Origin: Gnetum montanum
Lineage: Eukaryota > Streptophyta > Gnetopsida > Gnetales > Gnetaceae
NCBI GenBank assembly: GCA_015680685.1
Contig: MNCI01002693.1
Location: forward strand, 124,923-156,124
DNA: 31,202 bases
Direction: 5' to 3'
The position numbers and the translations under genes were made by a program. Numbering within the stretch: position 1 is the first letter of the stretch; every line of letters begins with the position of its first letter. Positions 10,619 through 20,095 of this stretch are shown in pieces. The notes below the pieces were generated by a model. The model was not told where the DNA came from, searched no databases, and saw only the letters and a program-made list of their open reading frames with translations.

Positions 10619-10888
10619 ACAGAACATGACAGTAGTTAACATGCAGCATGAGTAATGGTGGTAGTGATTTCATCGGTCGTGATTATGGTAGTGGTTTCCC
10701 TGGGTGGGCGTTCTGTGCATTCATGGTGGAGGATGTGGGCGTTGATGGTAGGCGTTACAAGCATGCGTTTTAGTTACCAGTGCATGGCAGAGACATGGTG
10801 GGAAGGGTCCATGGGAGGAGCCAACGGTTCAAAATCAGATCCTTGTGGTCTTTGCAGCAATAGCAAGAGGGTTCTCTCTCTTCTTTTG

Positions 10889-10912
10889 TCTACGGCTCTA
10901 CGGCTCTACGGC
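10889..10912. repeat. Three perfect TCTACGGC units
   Basis: An 8-bp unit repeated three times without change, in the part of the 3' LTR that has no counterpart in the 5' LTR as assembled. Confidence 0.8.
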
Positions 10913-11705
10913 AACATAGGTAGTGCAGCCCACATGTAGGATAGCGGCTTGTCTCGTCTGAATGGCACAAACGTGGGTGGACGGTCTTTCTTTCTGTCTC
11001 CTCCTGCTTGTAGCGGTGTGTCTCTCTCCATTGTAAACAATAAAAGTAGTGGGGCATGTGAGGCTCAATTTCCTCTCTTCCCACAGCGTCAACCACGTGA
11101 CGGTTGTGACCAGTAGTTTTGAGCACAAATGCATCTACAGCAGCGCCTCAGTAGTGGTGCTATTTATGGTTGGTAGGCTGTAGGTGGTGCATATAAGGTG
11201 GCAGGTAGCAATAGGCTTTGAGCAACACCAGTTGCTATCTCGTGTGGACTACAGCAGGTAGTCTCTCTTTTTTTCTCCTCCTCCTCACTCTCTCTTTCTT
11301 TGTATGGCGATGGCATTCCAAGCAATGCATGTGGCTGGTGGAATGAAACACAGTCTCTCATTCCCTCTTGGCTCCCTAGCACGCAGGCAGTCTTCTTCTC
11401 TCACATTGTAGCAATTGTGACAATAGCACTAGAGAGGCAACACATCCCCACAATAGTCTCTTTTTTTCTCTCTCATCCTCTTTTGTGGTAATTGTAGCCT
11501 TCCTCCCTAGCGGTTGACACCATCTAATGGACCAGTAGCATTAGTAGGACCACTTTTAGTTTACTATTTTCAAAAGACCATGTAGCCCTCTCTAGCTAAT
11601 ACTATTCTCAGATTTTTATACCCATACCAGAGGCACCCTAGGCAATAGTTTCCTTAGTTGAGTTTTTCCCCAAGTGTTGGTGTGACCAAAATTTATGCAT
11701 CAACA

Positions 11706-11710
11706 CATCC
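11706..11710. repeat. Target-site duplication, right copy (CATCC)
   Basis: Follows the closing CATCAACA of the 3' LTR; four of five bases match CATCT at 2777-2781. Confidence 0.7.
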
Positions 11711-11789
11711 ATACATATGCATTGATAGGGATGTGTTGATGAGGCTTCATCAATGAGGGTGTAGTTGCCTGACATATCATGTCTCATGA
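11711..11789 (-). mobile_element. LTR-B, second part
   Basis: Continuation of the LTR broken at 2781. It holds more TGCATTGATAGGGATGTG-like units and ends at ctcatga (11783-11789), one base away from the CTCATCA that closes LTR-A. The preceding atatcatgt also resembles LTR-A's gtcatgt. With 1961-2781 the rebuilt LTR is about 900 bp, close to the 922 bp of the LTR at 19174. Confidence 0.75.
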
Positions 11790-12579
11790 GTTACCTTTTT
11801 TAAAATATAGATTCAAACTCAGGTCTCAAGTTTAATCTTTACTAAAGCCAACCATTATAGAAAAGAAAAAGAAAAGACATCTAATCCTTCCAGGGAAGAG
11901 GATTAAGGTTCAATTCCTCCCAAGATAATAAAATATACACTTCTAATTAATTTTTCAACTAGGAAATCTTATTTCTTATTTTACCATAATTCTTCCATAA
12001 GGGGGGGAAATTAAAGAGTACAATAGTTGAAAGCTTTGTGAGCAAGAGTTAAGGAAAACATAAACTCAAAGTATCAAACCAAGGAAATACCTTCTCCTTC
12101 AAGCATTAGTGATTCAAATATGACTACATCATCTTATGAGTGTTGAAAGGTCATCATGCAACCTACCTACAGCTATCAAGAAAGATAACTTTATTTCTAA
12201 TTTAGTAAATTTTATTATTTCTAAACATCATTAAAGAAAGTAAAGCAATAATTCCAATTCATAAGTTAAGTTGCTCTCATTTCTAATTTCATTTATACAC
12301 ATTCAAATTTATAAAATAACAATGGATCATACATGTTATTACCTTTTTTTTAATATACCTAGCTCATGTCTTTTCATTTGAACTTGGAAAACTTAACTCA
12401 TGCAAAAATGCATTGATGTAATAATCATTTATTCATATTATAGATTTATCCATGATAACTTGATAAGGCCAAAAGGAAATACAAAATGATCAATCCTAAA
12501 ATAAAACTTTTATTGCTTAGTTAGTCATATTCATGCTCAAAATCCCATCAAGAAACTAGAAATAGAAAATATTCGAAAG
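11790..12579. other. Non-coding AT-rich DNA
   Basis: No gene is visible. At 11800-11860 the minus strand has weak RNA polymerase III-like boxes (TTGGCTTTAGTAAAG and GAGTTTGAATC), and 11908-11919 on plus has a box-B-like ggttcaattcct; both are too degraded to call as SINEs. Confidence 0.4.
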
Positions 12580-12741
12580 CATATCACACAATATTCTAAC
12601 ATAAGCCTTAAAGAAGAGGGTAGTTACATAGTTAAAGAAGAAGTTTAAGATCTAATCCATACAAATGAGATTGTAGCTAATATATTAATGAAAGCATTTT
12701 CTATAGAGAAAGCTATTTTTTACAAAATGAAAATAAAATAG
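12580..12741 (+). pseudogene. Ty1/copia RNase H C-terminal fragment
   Basis: The plus strand encodes HITQYSNISLKEEGSYIVKE, one in-frame TAA, then LIHTNEIVANILMKAFSIEK and AIFYKMKIK before TAG at 12739-12741. This follows the last part of copia polyproteins, where KHI-x4-FI-REKV is followed by a short strand, then TxEQ/NEMxADIxTKxL-x3-KF. The hallmark N-E-x-x-A-x-I-L-x-K-A is clear. No further upstream copia homology was recognised, so this is a short, old remnant. An unrelated match is possible but unlikely given two conserved blocks at the right spacing. Confidence 0.6.
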
Positions 12742-13948
12742 ATACAGGCATGATAAATAAATTTTGAAAGCAATGTAGTTTTGACTTTAAGTTAGAAATT
12801 TTCATTAATGAAGTCAAATCTTTGTCTTGTCCATAATTTTGTCTCCTTGATTTGTTGTTAAAGCAATTGGTATGATGTACTCGATGTAACTAGTAGTTAT
12901 TTATCTTTAAATGATTATATTTATCTATCCATATTTGTTTGAGGAATTAAGTCTGATGAATGTCCTTGACTATGAGATGTATATTGTAATTAGTTACCTT
13001 ATTTCTCATGATTTTTTAGGTTTAACTAGTGGAGAGGATGTGCAAGACATAGCATTCAAAATTAATAATTAGATCTACATACTTTTCTATGGATGTTTTT
13101 CTTAGTATCAAAGATGTTTACTAAACAAATCCTTACACAATTTATCAGTTCAAGGACAAGTTGCATCAATTGTTTTGATACTAATACCTTCCACTCATAA
13201 AGCTTAGTCATAAAGTGTTGTTGTAATGATGGTGATTTATGTACAACTAACAAAGTTTGATAAACAAATTAAAAGTCCTTTAACTACTCAATTACTGTCT
13301 CCACTTGTAAGATATGGGTTGCTCTACTATGACATTTTCCTAGGGATTTTTGTAATACAAGTCAATTGTTTTATTATTATCATTGTTATTTACTCTACTT
13401 AATGTAGGTTGACTGCATTGATGAAATGATTGATCTTTTTGCAATTTTTTTTATCAAAGAGATATTCTTTATCTGTTTGTTTGCATCAAGTAACATCACT
13501 TTGTTAACATCTAAAGAATGAATATGCTGATTTGACCAACTTTATTCATTTTTGAAAACTCTACTTGATATTGAAAAACTTTGTAATCTTTAACCTACGT
13601 TGGACATAGATTGTTAATAGCGTATGTGGCAATTCATTTTAAAGGAAAGACATGTACTCTTTTGGATAAGATTTAATAAGCCTAGGTGTTATACAAATGC
13701 ATGATTGTCTAATGACATTGTTTTCTTTCCAAGGTACTGAACATGCCTATGTTAAATTAAGGGGAGATAGAAGATGTAGCTTTAATTTTTTTCAACTATG
13801 ATATATTTTAATTGGATGTTACATGATATAAGTTTTTATAGAAAGCTTCAGATTGTGTAAATAGATGGAAAATTTATTTAATCTTTTGTTTTTCTAGATT
13901 TAGGCGTTAGAGCTATTAGCCATTTTAATATGATTTTTCTTTATATAG

Positions 13949-14186
13949 TTGATAGTAACCTACTTCATTATATAAATTTAGACATAAATTGCTAGGAAAT
14001 ATTAAATGATGTTAAAAGACATACAACATATAATTCTTACATCCTTATCATTTCTTCTTCTTTTTTTTAATAATTTCAAAGACACAACATCCTAAAATAT
14101 CCATATTAGGTTGATAATAACCCACTTCATTATATGAATTTAGACATAGATTATTATGAATTATTAAATGATGTTAAAAGACATAC
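13949..14186. repeat. Direct duplication, 76-bp units 162 bp apart
   Basis: 13949-14024 and 14111-14186 match closely: both run from ttgata-taacc, through cttcattatat-aatttagacata, to aaatgatgttaaaagacatac. Confidence 0.75.
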
Positions 14187-14525
14187 ATGTAGAAGAAGTG
14201 GCTACTCGCAAAAGCAAAATGGAATTAAGCTTTGCAAGTTTTTACTATATTTAAAGTTTTTTTTTTCAAATTGTGTTTTCCTTTCACATTTAAGGTATTC
14301 ACTTTTTCGATATTATAACATTGCTCAAATTACCATGGTTTTCAAGTACAATGCTTTATAAACATTGTGACCAAAATCTGAAGATTTAAACATAAAATAT
14401 AAACCATTATAAAACAACTAACTCTTAAGAGATCAGGATAGTACCAAACAACATAGAATATGATTTCAAGATACCAAATAAACAATTGTTTTTCCTTTGT
14501 ATTTTACCCATATTTACTTAATAAC

Positions 14526-14599
14526 AAATGATTGAACCATGTACTTATTTGTTAAGTTTGTTAAATGATTTAACCATGTACTTATTTGTTAAGTTTGTT
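14526..14599. repeat. Adjacent 37-bp tandem duplication
   Basis: 14526-14562 and 14563-14599 abut directly and differ by one base (attgaacc against atttaacc). Confidence 0.85.
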
Positions 14600-14642
14600 G
14601 TTGTAAAATATTGAACTTTTTTTGCACCTTTTTGAGGTCAAC

Positions 14643-14745
14643 AAAGAAGATTTGTACATTTCACTCACCATGATACATAATTAACCAACTTTAACGAAGA
14701 AGATTTTAACATTTCATTCACCATGATCTGTAGTTAACCAACTTT
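14643..14745. repeat. Adjacent 51-bp tandem duplication
   Basis: 14643-14693 and 14695-14745 share gaagatt, cattcaccatgat-like and gttaaccaacttt blocks. Divergence is higher than in the neighbouring 37-bp pair. Confidence 0.7.
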
Positions 14746-15670
14746 GTTGTTATGACATTAGTCTAAGAGATGAACTATTTAACAAGCATTATTATTTTGG
14801 CCTATAGACCAACTTTTTTATCAACAAAACAAATAATTTTAAGGTCCAAGAGATTGAATTTCCTCAAGGAATTATCAACTAGCTAAACTTTATCATGCAA
14901 ACTAAATAATAATTATAATGTGTCAATATATGAATTTTTCACAAATATTACAACCTTGCCGTACTTTATTATACCAAATAAATAATTATAATTATAAGTT
15001 GAGTATATGAAGAAAAACCAACACAAATTTTCAATCTGAACTGCTATGGCAAGAAAATAATGCTTCTAATATAACAAAAAACAAAAATATTGATTAGTTC
15101 AAGTGAATTAGTTTCAAAATTTTATTAATAAAAAATAAAAAAGATTCTCTCAACATATAATTATATAGCTAAACTCGTGTGTGTAATATGCAGTGAAAAT
15201 TTAAGAGAAGCACAAAATTTTCTGGGCAAAAAACCAAAGCTTTAAGATATAAGGATAGAGAACTCCGCTAACGCAAGTCCACATCTAATAGCGTCATTAA
15301 AATTTACTGATCCAGAATTGCATCTTCAAAATTACAGAAAAAGAAAAGAAAAGAAACAAAATCTAGTGAATGTCGAATTTAACAGCTTGATATCAATTAA
15401 AATCTCTAGGATTCAATAACGGTGAAAACCCAACGAAACAAGGAATATTTAGTTACAGCTGCAAAACTATTTTGTAATGTCCATAAAATTGACATGCAGA
15501 ACTACATGGCATTTCCAATTCAACAGCTTGCCCTTTTGCAAAATTTTCATTAATTAAGAAAAGTAGGGGCCATTTAGAAAAACCCAAACACCATGTACAA
15601 TGAACTAAAAATGCTAATTAGAAGCCTCACATAAAGATAGATGAAAATGCCTCACTTGGTACTGGTATCT

Positions 15671-16226
15671 CTATGCCACCACATCAACTTCTCTGGCAAC
15701 CATCGGCCTAACATAATTGTCCTCATCTTTGGGATTTGAAATAGCAACCAAATCTGGCAAGGGTGTGGTTGGACCCTGTTTTCCCTTTGGATCCCAATCA
15801 AGCATAATCTCACCTTAATTCCCAGCACCCCTTGTTGATGGTCGGATAATTGTTATTAGTCGATAGAATCAAAAACGTTTAGAAAGCAGAATGACAGTGC
15901 AACAATTTACTAAAATTGCAATACGGAAAACCTGTCTCAACAGAACATGGCGAACTGCGCTGTCAATATACTCGTTCACTGGTTGACCTGAAGAAATCAT
16001 GTAACCATCCTTGAATTTCAGGGGTTTGGCACGCTGAGACCTGAGCTTTCCACTAACAATCACCTGCAGCCAAAACCAAATGAATTGAATATAAATACAA
16101 TCAAACAAACAAGAAAACTAAAAGATGAAAGAGAGAGAGAACACCCAGACGTTAAAATATTTCCAAATTACCTCACATCCCTTTGTGACACTCTCCATTA
16201 TAAAACGCAACACACCGTAGCAGGCC
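15671..16226 (-). pseudogene. RPS3: 40S ribosomal protein S3 (uS3) gene fragment, three exons, frameshifted
   Basis: Minus-strand exons: 16226-16172 encodes ACYGVLRFIMESVTKGCE, 16063-15932 encodes [20 protein letters not shown] and [20 protein letters not shown] then LLRQ, and 15830-15671 encodes [26 protein letters not shown] and a short acidic tail ending in VDVVA and TAG. This is the C-terminal half of eukaryotic uS3, the 40S protein at the mRNA entry tunnel. Introns have good boundaries (CTGCAG|G, GAG|GTAATT, CTGCAG|GTG, CAG|GTTTTC). The last exon is damaged: one base is missing at the acceptor junction or just after it, and one base is missing in the Ile codon before MLDWD, giving a stop soon after. 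The N-terminal KH-domain exons were not seen upstream. Because it has introns it is not a processed copy. It is a truncated duplicate, unless indel errors in the assembly and long introns hide a working gene. Confidence 0.9.
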
Positions 16227-17664
16227 CTGCAGCAAACGATGAGAGAGTTCAATAAAAAGCAAAAGAACATGACCAGACCACACACAGCCTCTTGTGCGGT
16301 GGGCAAACTGACTGTCTTCCGCCACGTAGGCAACCATTATTTTGAAACTGTAATGAATGTTATAAAATTTTATGCTTCAACTGCACCAATTAAGCATTAA
16401 TACGCAGGGAAAACAGATAAAATTCATATTATGTAAGAAACAAAGTTCCTATACCGGGAAAACGAAACCTTTCAAAATAAAAGTGGAAAGGTGTGAATTG
16501 GAAATGGAAACAGCTCCTTCAAACAATTGTCAGTAGAGTAATATCTTATATTTGTGTAGTTTGTGGATCCAGGTTGGGTTAACAATAGTGAAAACAAATT
16601 GAAATAGCCCACAAGCAATTGTTGAGAAAGCTGAAGGAATTTGTCAATTCATGACCTACATACTGAAGACTAAGAGTACAGTAGAAATTAAGTATTCAAA
16701 TAAGGGTTTGAAAACAACCCAAGATAAAGGACAGTTCAATTAAGGCTAACAATGGTTGGAAAATATGCAATGTCTATTCTGATGGCTTATTGTATAAAAA
16801 AAATTAGCTTAGCTACATATTTATTATTTCTGTGAAAGAATCTTTTTCTTTTTCAAAGTAATAAAATCCCAAATTTGATTCACTAAAAATTGAACTATTG
16901 TGTTCAAAAAAAAAAAAAAATCAAACCCAACTTTAAATAATTATTAGTGAAATTTTGAAATCCTTGTACATTATGTCTATTACATACACATAATAATGCC
17001 TATGAAAAAGTTCATCTCTTGGCCTTGCTTTATGAACATAATTATTTAATTTCCATGGCAAAGTCCACCTAGATAGCAAAGTTCATCTCTTAGCCTAGTA
17101 TTATGACCATAATTATTTATTTTCTGTGACACAGTTTGACCAATTGGTACTTGGTCTCTTGGCCAAAATAAATGCTTATAGTGTGGTCAAAAGTAGAGCA
17201 GGGATTACATGTTGCCCATGACCCACCTTAATCGAAAATTTCAACAAGAGGCTGAGCAAAAATCTACCATGTTCCCATCATCATTTTAGGAAAGAAAAAT
17301 AGCCTTCATTGGCAATTTGTTTAAATAAATTTGGTTTATGATAGAGATTGTCTAACTAATGTTTTCCTTTGTTTGTTCAAGGTGACATCATTCAATAGAT
17401 CACACTTTAGTTGCAATTGTAGCCTTGAATATATTCCTATTTAGTTTTTTTTTCCTTTTTTACAATAATAATTTATTAGGAAGTGAAAACCTAAGAAGGT
17501 ACTTCTAAAAGATGGCAAGGTCTAATTGTTTTCATGTCTTAAAAGGAGATTTTTCAAGATCTTAAAATGGCATCCCCAAAATCGTTAGACCTTTTCTTTT
17601 ATGTTGTGTTGGAGTTTCATCTCTCTTTAGTACTCCTCTATGATTCTACTCTATATTTTCTCTT
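16227..17664. other. Non-coding AT-rich DNA
   Basis: The stretch next to the RPS3 fragment is intron-like. No further S3 exon is recognised. A poly(A) run lies near 16907-16920. An imperfect direct duplication (17007-17063 and 17078-17134, sharing aaagttcatctctt and cataattattta) is the only other structure seen. Confidence 0.5.
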
Positions 17665-18101
17665 TAGTAATCCCATGTCATACGTTTGATTGTAGTAGGT
17701 AATGTTGAGTTATAAGGTTTTCAAAATTCAGTAAAATGAAATTTACTACAAGTAAAAAAATTTAGTTTTAGTTTTATATATAATGTAATTGAATGTTTGT
17801 TATCATTAATCTAGAAAGAGAGCTTTTGGAGAGGTATTACACCTAAAACTTGTTGGTCATATCTTATCTTAGTAATCCCATGTCACGCTTTTGAATCCAT
17901 AAGGTAATATTAGGTTATACATTTTTTAAAAATTAGTAACATGAATTCTACTAGTGGTGTGATAAATCTAATGGGTCTTAGTGGACACAGGTAAAAAATT
18001 TTGGTTTTAATTTTATATATAATGTAATTGAATGTTGGTCATCATTAATCTATAGAGAGAGCTTTTAGAGAGGTATCACACCTAAAACTAGTTGGTCATA
18101 T
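17665..18101. repeat. Two-copy duplication with 205-bp period
   Basis: 17665-17862 and 17870-18101 both run from tagtaatcccatgtca, through ttatatataatgtaattgaa, to acacctaaaact and gttggtcatat. The second copy has about 34 extra bases around 17960-17995. The first part of each copy resembles a degraded tRNA-derived box B (cgtttgatt), so the unit may be an old SINE that was copied in tandem. Confidence 0.75.
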
Positions 18102-18254
18102 GTATTTTTATGAAAGTAAAACTCTTAATTTGGTAACTCCAAATTATGGATTTGATTCTAGTGGAATGAACTAAGTTATAAAATTCTAATTTCACTATAT
18201 TTCTTCAGGGTAAATATTTTTAAGAAATTAGTTTAAGTTTTAGAACCCTCAACA

Positions 18255-18365
18255 ATAAGTTAGTTTAGTGGTAAGAGTCTTAGCATGGAAGGCTTAAGTC
18301 TTGAGTTTGATTATAATGTAAGATGTGATGTAATAGATCCAAGAGGATTTCAAAAAAATATAAGT
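18255..18365 (+). repeat. Degraded tRNA-derived SINE-like unit
   Basis: TTAGTTTAGTGGTAAGAG (18260-18277) resembles the polymerase III box A, and GAGTTTGATTA (18303-18313) a worn box B, with about the spacing of a tRNA gene. The unit resembles the better-kept one at 18745-18901. It lacks a complete tRNA fold. Confidence 0.5.
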
Positions 18366-18489
18366 ACAAAAATTCAATTTTATCATTTTCATAGAATATG
18401 CATAATTGTCTTAAATTAACATATGTAGAAAGTATGCCTTAATGATGATCTAAATGTTGCTTTCCTTCTAAAACAAGGATCAAAAGGAG

Positions 18490-19098
18490 TGTGAAGATTT
18501 GTATGGATTCCATGCTATCTTAACCATTACACTAAAGAACTACATGGCCCTAATTTTTTGTGTATTGCATCATAAGGATATGTAGGCTTGTGTAGGAGCT
18601 TTGGTTCTAATGCTCGAGCCATTGCTTGTCTCTATAAAGAAAGGATTAGGGATAATTAGGGATAGATGTGTTAAAGTAGGATCACATATTAGCTCTCTTA
18701 AGAAAAGGATATCTGATATATTAGCTAGTGCTCTTGCTGAGCATGAAAAATGAGGTGTTAGCCTAGTAGTAAGACACTTGATTTGGAAGCTTCAGTCATG
18801 GGTTCGATTCCAATGGACAATGCTAAGATATATAAAGTTCTAATTAGACTACATATCTTAGGTGTACCTATTTTTTACTTATTTTAGGTTCCAACACCCC
18901 TTGCTCTTGGTGAGCATCCTTGCAATGCTCCCAATCCATGGACTAATGAATGTCATATGTGTTGTGTACTTGGGTTGTGTTTGCATATTCTTGAGGATGT
19001 TGAGGAATAGTCCATATTTGGTCCACCTTTGAATACTTAGCTACTTTTCAACTCAAGGGTGGTGCTGAGCGGTGATTCTCTAAAGCAATGTTGTTACA
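18490..19098 (+). mobile_element. Plus-strand LTR, 3' end (start not certain)
   Basis: The segment ending ttgttaca at 19098 is followed by a primer-binding-site-like sequence and so looks like the end of an LTR. It contains tgtgttgtgtacttgggttg and tggtgctgagcggtgattct, typical in style of plant LTRs. A SINE-like unit splits it at 18745-18901. I could not fix the 5' boundary; a TGTGAAGA at 18491 is one option. Its own interior is cut off at 19173 by the minus-strand element. Confidence 0.5.
18745..18901 (+). repeat. tRNA-derived SINE insertion with target-site duplication
   Basis: Box A (TTAGCCTAGTAGTAAGAC, about 18758-18775) and a near-consensus box B (GGTTCGATTCC, 18801-18811) at tRNA-like spacing mark a polymerase III promoter. 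The flanks TGCTCTTGCTGAGCAT (18729-18744) and TGCTCTTGGTGAGCAT (18902-18917) match at 15 of 16 bases, a target duplication of the length made by LINE machinery. It is not a working tRNA gene: no full acceptor stem pairs. Confidence 0.75.
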
Positions 19099-19100
19099 CT

Positions 19101-19113
19101 TGGCATTAGAGCC
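19101..19113 (+). promoter_or_regulatory. Primer binding site, initiator tRNA-Met type
   Basis: TGGCATTAGAGCC follows the LTR end at 19098 after two bases and differs from the common plant TGGTATCAGAGCC at two positions, both transitions. Confidence 0.65.
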
Positions 19114-19173
19114 AAGGTTTTAGTTTAAGGGAAAGATACATTCAAACACTTTTGCAAACCAATTATGAGTAAC

Positions 19174-20095
19174 TGATGAGCGGCTAGGTATCCCTACGCC
19201 CAACCATACGAATAAGAGCGTTCACGCGCGATCCAGTCAAACTCCGTAGACTGTAAGCACTTAACATGCACCAGAATTCTAACCAGTGAAACCTCGGGTT
19301 AGAACAGTCATTGTCATCCTAATCTCACTTGTAAAGTTCTATTGCGATGGTTAAGTGAGACTAAGGCTAATGATTTTTATATCTTTTTAATTATCTTTTT
19401 CGACGACTAAGTGAGGTATGAAAGTAATGAATAACTATTATCTAATCTCTAATTATCCTGGTGTATATTCTAACTACTCCTAGCATAAGCATCCGGTCCC
19501 ATCCTCCGAGCACGTTATGAGCATTTCCTAACACTGCTGGGCTACCAAACGTTAAGCGTCCCTGGGTTTACCAAGTGTTTGGATTACGTTCGAGATGGTT
19601 GTCCTCATGTCTTTTACAAACTACGAATGAACACTAACGATTGAAATTATAATAATGAAAACATAAATAATCGACGAGTAACTAATAAAGCATAAACAAC
19701 TGATTAATAAAGCATAAACATCTTAAACTATTGAATGCATGAAACAACTAAGTCCAAATGTTGCAAGGATTGCATAAATAGTTCATCTTTATTGCCATCA
19801 TGCTAATGGGCTTAGATACATCAATGCTCGAATAAAGATTTGATCTTTTTTCATACACCTGCTGCGGGCACTTGGAAAATATTCTATCTCTTGCAGGAGC
19901 AAACTGCAAGAGCTTCGCTATCACTACTCAAAAATATGCCTAAATGAGGCGGAAGGCCCTCATATTTATAGATCCAGGAAGGGTGGCTACGTATACGGGG
20001 CCCTATCGACGCAGGATGGCTATGTCGACACGGTCGCGTATACGCAGCCCCATATACGTAGCCCAGTCAACGCATTCACTTTTGACACTTCATCA
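19174..20095 (-). repeat. 3' LTR of the right-hand Athila-like element
   Basis: Runs from TGATGAG (19174-19180) to cttcatca (ending 20095), 922 bp. TATA box (tatttata on plus, 19963-19970) and poly(A) signal (tttatt on plus, 19788-19793) are 175 bp apart. U3 upstream of the TATA box is about 125 bp and made of GC-rich modules such as tacgtatacggggccc, gcgtatacgcagccc and catatacgtagccc. Similar to LTR-A around the poly(A) signal and the tgcgggcac block. Confidence 0.85.

Larger units (their letters stand above)
2782..11705 (+). mobile_element. Nested Ty3/gypsy retrotransposon with about 2-kb LTRs, internally deleted
   Basis: Two alignable direct repeats (2782-4817 and 9731-11705), each opening with TGTTGATG and closing with CATCAACA, enclose a plus-strand interior holding gag, aspartic protease and the C-terminal tail of integrase. 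The TG...CA ends, the 8-bp inverted termini, the near-perfect 5-bp target duplication and the order of genes identify an LTR retrotransposon. Reverse transcriptase, RNase H and the integrase core, about 3 kb in relatives, are missing between about 7960 and 8160. All retained reading frames have stops. I recognise no convincing primer binding site after 4817 and only a weak purine-poor stretch before 9731. It is inserted in an LTR of an older minus-strand element. Confidence 0.85.
9731..11705 (+). repeat. 3' LTR of the nested element
   Basis: Opens with TGTTGATG and closes with CATCAACA; aligns throughout with 2782-4817. It carries the same antisense ankyrin fragment and the same G/T-rich and pyrimidine-rich zones. 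It differs by local indels, a 19-bp tandem duplication at 10581-10618, three TCTACGGC units at 10889-10912, and better-kept CpG sites than the 5' copy. Confidence 0.85.
12742..15670. other. AT-rich non-coding DNA with short duplications
   Basis: No open gene or recognisable protein is visible. The last few hundred bases (about 15250-15670) would be the 3' flank or 3' UTR of the RPS3 fragment. Short direct duplications are listed separately. Confidence 0.5.

Noticed and set aside
13062-14361. Small frames in the AT-rich stretch
   Set aside because: No family resemblance, no codon bias, and some overlap the duplicated units; chance frames.
15671-16226. Working RPS3 gene
   Set aside because: The frame is broken in the last exon and the N-terminal exons were not found; kept as a fragment, with assembly error noted as an alternative.
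18757-18830. tRNA gene
   Set aside because: A and B boxes are good, but acceptor and anticodon stems do not pair; with the target duplication it is better explained as a SINE.
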